Shown piece by piece: positions 6,979-7,441 of a stretch of 7,441 bases of DNA. This DNA comes from an uncultured Selenomonas sp. Its GTDB lineage: Bacteria; Bacillota; Negativicutes; Selenomonadales; Selenomonadaceae. A program made the position numbers and the translations under genes. Within the stretch, counting starts at the first letter, position 1. Every line of letters starts with the position of its first letter. Where the stretch lies: NCBI GenBank assembly GCA_900552565.1, contig USAK01000050.1, positions 1-7,441 of the forward strand, given 5' to 3'. The notes below the pieces were generated by a model. The model did no database searches. It was not told the origin of the DNA and was given only the letters and a program-made list of their open reading frames with translations.

Positions 6979-7221
6979 CAGCTTGATGGCCGTACGCTCC
7001 TCGCCATCAATCTTGATGTCGGTGAACGCGGGAATGCAGATGAGGTCTACACCGTGCGGTGCGACAAAACCGCGGGCAATGGCCACAGCCTTGACGGCCT
7101 GATTCAGCGCACCGGCGCCGATTGCCTGCATCTCAGCACTGCCGTTTTCGCGGATGACGCCGGCTAAAGCGCCAGCGACAGAATTCGGATTTGATTTCGC
7201 AGAAACTTTCAAGATTTCCAT
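6961..7221 (-). CDS. spoVS: Stage V sporulation protein S (SpoVS)
   Basis: An 86-residue protein matching SpoVS over its whole length: it begins MEILKVSAKSNPNSVAGALA, continues with an Ala/Gly-rich middle including IGAGALNQAVKAVAIARGF (34-52), and ends in a strand-rich tail (IPAFTDIKIDG, 63-73). The family is small, Alba-like and highly conserved, and is found in spore formers and in many non-spore-formers. In Bacillus subtilis it affects later sporulation and septation, but its biochemical role is not settled. The ATG at 7221 is chosen from the conserved N-terminus; GGAGG (7233-7237) lies 11 nt upstream, slightly far. An in-frame GTG at 7230 is too close to that site, and a TTG at 7281 would add a non-family extension. 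It is the first gene of the leftward cluster, downstream of a sigma-H-like promoter. Confidence 0.95.
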   Translation of the reverse strand: MEILKVSAKSNPNSVAGALAGVIRENGSAEMQAIGAGALNQAVKAVAIARGFVAPHGVDLICIPAFTDIKIDGEERTAIKLIVEPR

Positions 7222-7283
7222 GATAGGCACGACCTCCTTGTTGAACAACTGCTGGAATTGCAATCGCCATGCATGCTGCAACG

Positions 7284-7329
7284 AATATCAAAATGGAATA
7301 TCAAATACGAGATATCAACCAAAGATATC
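7284..7329 (-). repeat. Four phased GATATY motifs upstream of spoVS
   Basis: On the + strand, RATATC occurs at 7284-7289, 7297-7302, 7311-7316 and 7324-7329, with start spacings of 13, 14 and 13 bp. The first three are followed by AA, so the minus-strand consensus is TTGATATY. The array lies between the sigma-H-like promoter and the spoVS ribosome binding site, so it would be transcribed as part of the leader. It may be a set of protein binding sites; the local DNA is AT-rich, so chance cannot be excluded. Confidence 0.5.
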
Positions 7330-7355
7330 GACTATCCTGACTATTACTAGTTCTA

Positions 7356-7384
7356 ATATTCGGCGCAGTTCCCCGAATTCCTTC
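7356..7384 (-). promoter_or_regulatory. Sigma-H-like promoter of spoVS
   Basis: Read on the minus strand, GAAGGAATT (7384-7376) fits the B. subtilis sigma-H -35 pattern RNAGGAWWW at every position. After an 11-nt spacer, GCCGAATAT (7364-7356) fits the -10 pattern RNNGAATWW at every position. Transcription would start near 7349, leaving a leader of about 128 nt. In B. subtilis spoVS is transcribed by sigma-H, which agrees with this call. ATTCGG and CCGAAT arms form a dyad within the promoter. Confidence 0.6.
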
Positions 7385-7417
7385 TTTTCTCCTCATATTC
7401 CCTGAAAAGCCTGTTCT

Positions 7418-7441
7418 GTGAACGTACCCCCGCCTATAGAG
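7418..7441. repeat. Right copy of the terminal inverted repeat
   Basis: An exact reverse complement of 6-29. The window stops two bases into what would be the second arm of the hairpin seen complete at 1-18. Relative to each copy, the neighbouring gene (the BsuPI-domain gene at the left, spoVS at the right) is transcribed inward. Confidence 0.8.

Noticed and set aside
6069..6986. A 305-codon + strand open frame opposite the PHP gene
   Set aside because: The opposite strand encodes a complete PHP protein with all its metal ligands. The + strand product resembles no family and is an antisense shadow.
1..7441. Hairpin-ended linear replicon, as in phages or plasmids with closed ends
   Set aside because: The matching inverted ends suggested it, but the genes are ordinary chromosomal ones and no replication, partition or telomere-resolving gene is present.

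Overview
This window looks like chromosomal DNA from a member of the Negativicutes (Selenomonas/Mitsuokella-like, inferred). The evidence is Firmicutes-type proteins (SpoVS, an Asp23-like domain, a BsuPI-domain protein) together with strong GGAGG ribosome binding sites and GC-rich coding sequence. Organism assignment rests on gene content only.

Left part, + strand. An exported BsuPI-domain protein (131-706) is followed by a CNNM/CorC-type membrane protein with CBS domains (815-2194). The second gene has its own extended -10 promoter, probably starts at TTG, and ends at a very clear intrinsic terminator (2236-2272).

Middle. A remnant of an IS30-family insertion sequence (about 2278-3015) has recognisable imperfect terminal inverted repeats. 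Its transposase is internally deleted but remains one open frame that joins the N-terminal DNA-binding part to the C-terminal end of the catalytic domain. It lies between two intrinsic terminators, in the convergent gap between the CorC-like gene and ftsH.

Right part, - strand, read from the right edge leftward. The order is spoVS (7221-6961), a PHP-domain phosphoesterase (6905-6075), a P-loop protein with a C-terminal Asp23/Gls24-like domain (6057-5224), a GC-rich terminator, and then ftsH (5140-3137), which ends at a second terminator. The first three genes are closely spaced and probably co-transcribed. FtsH is separated from them by the terminator. Upstream of spoVS is a site matching the Bacillus sigma-H consensus in both boxes with an 11-nt spacer, and downstream of it four GATATY motifs at 13-14 bp spacing. 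A large imperfect stem-loop spans the spoVS stop codon and the leader of the PHP gene.

Both window ends carry the same 24-bp sequence in inverted orientation, next to or within a short hairpin. This is either a dispersed palindromic repeat that broke the assembly or a real inverted repeat bounding the segment. No RNA genes, CRISPR array or defence system were seen. The least ordinary items are the P-loop/Asp23-like fusion in a spoVS-PHP cluster, the sigma-H-like promoter with its motif array, and the in-frame collapsed IS30 transposase.
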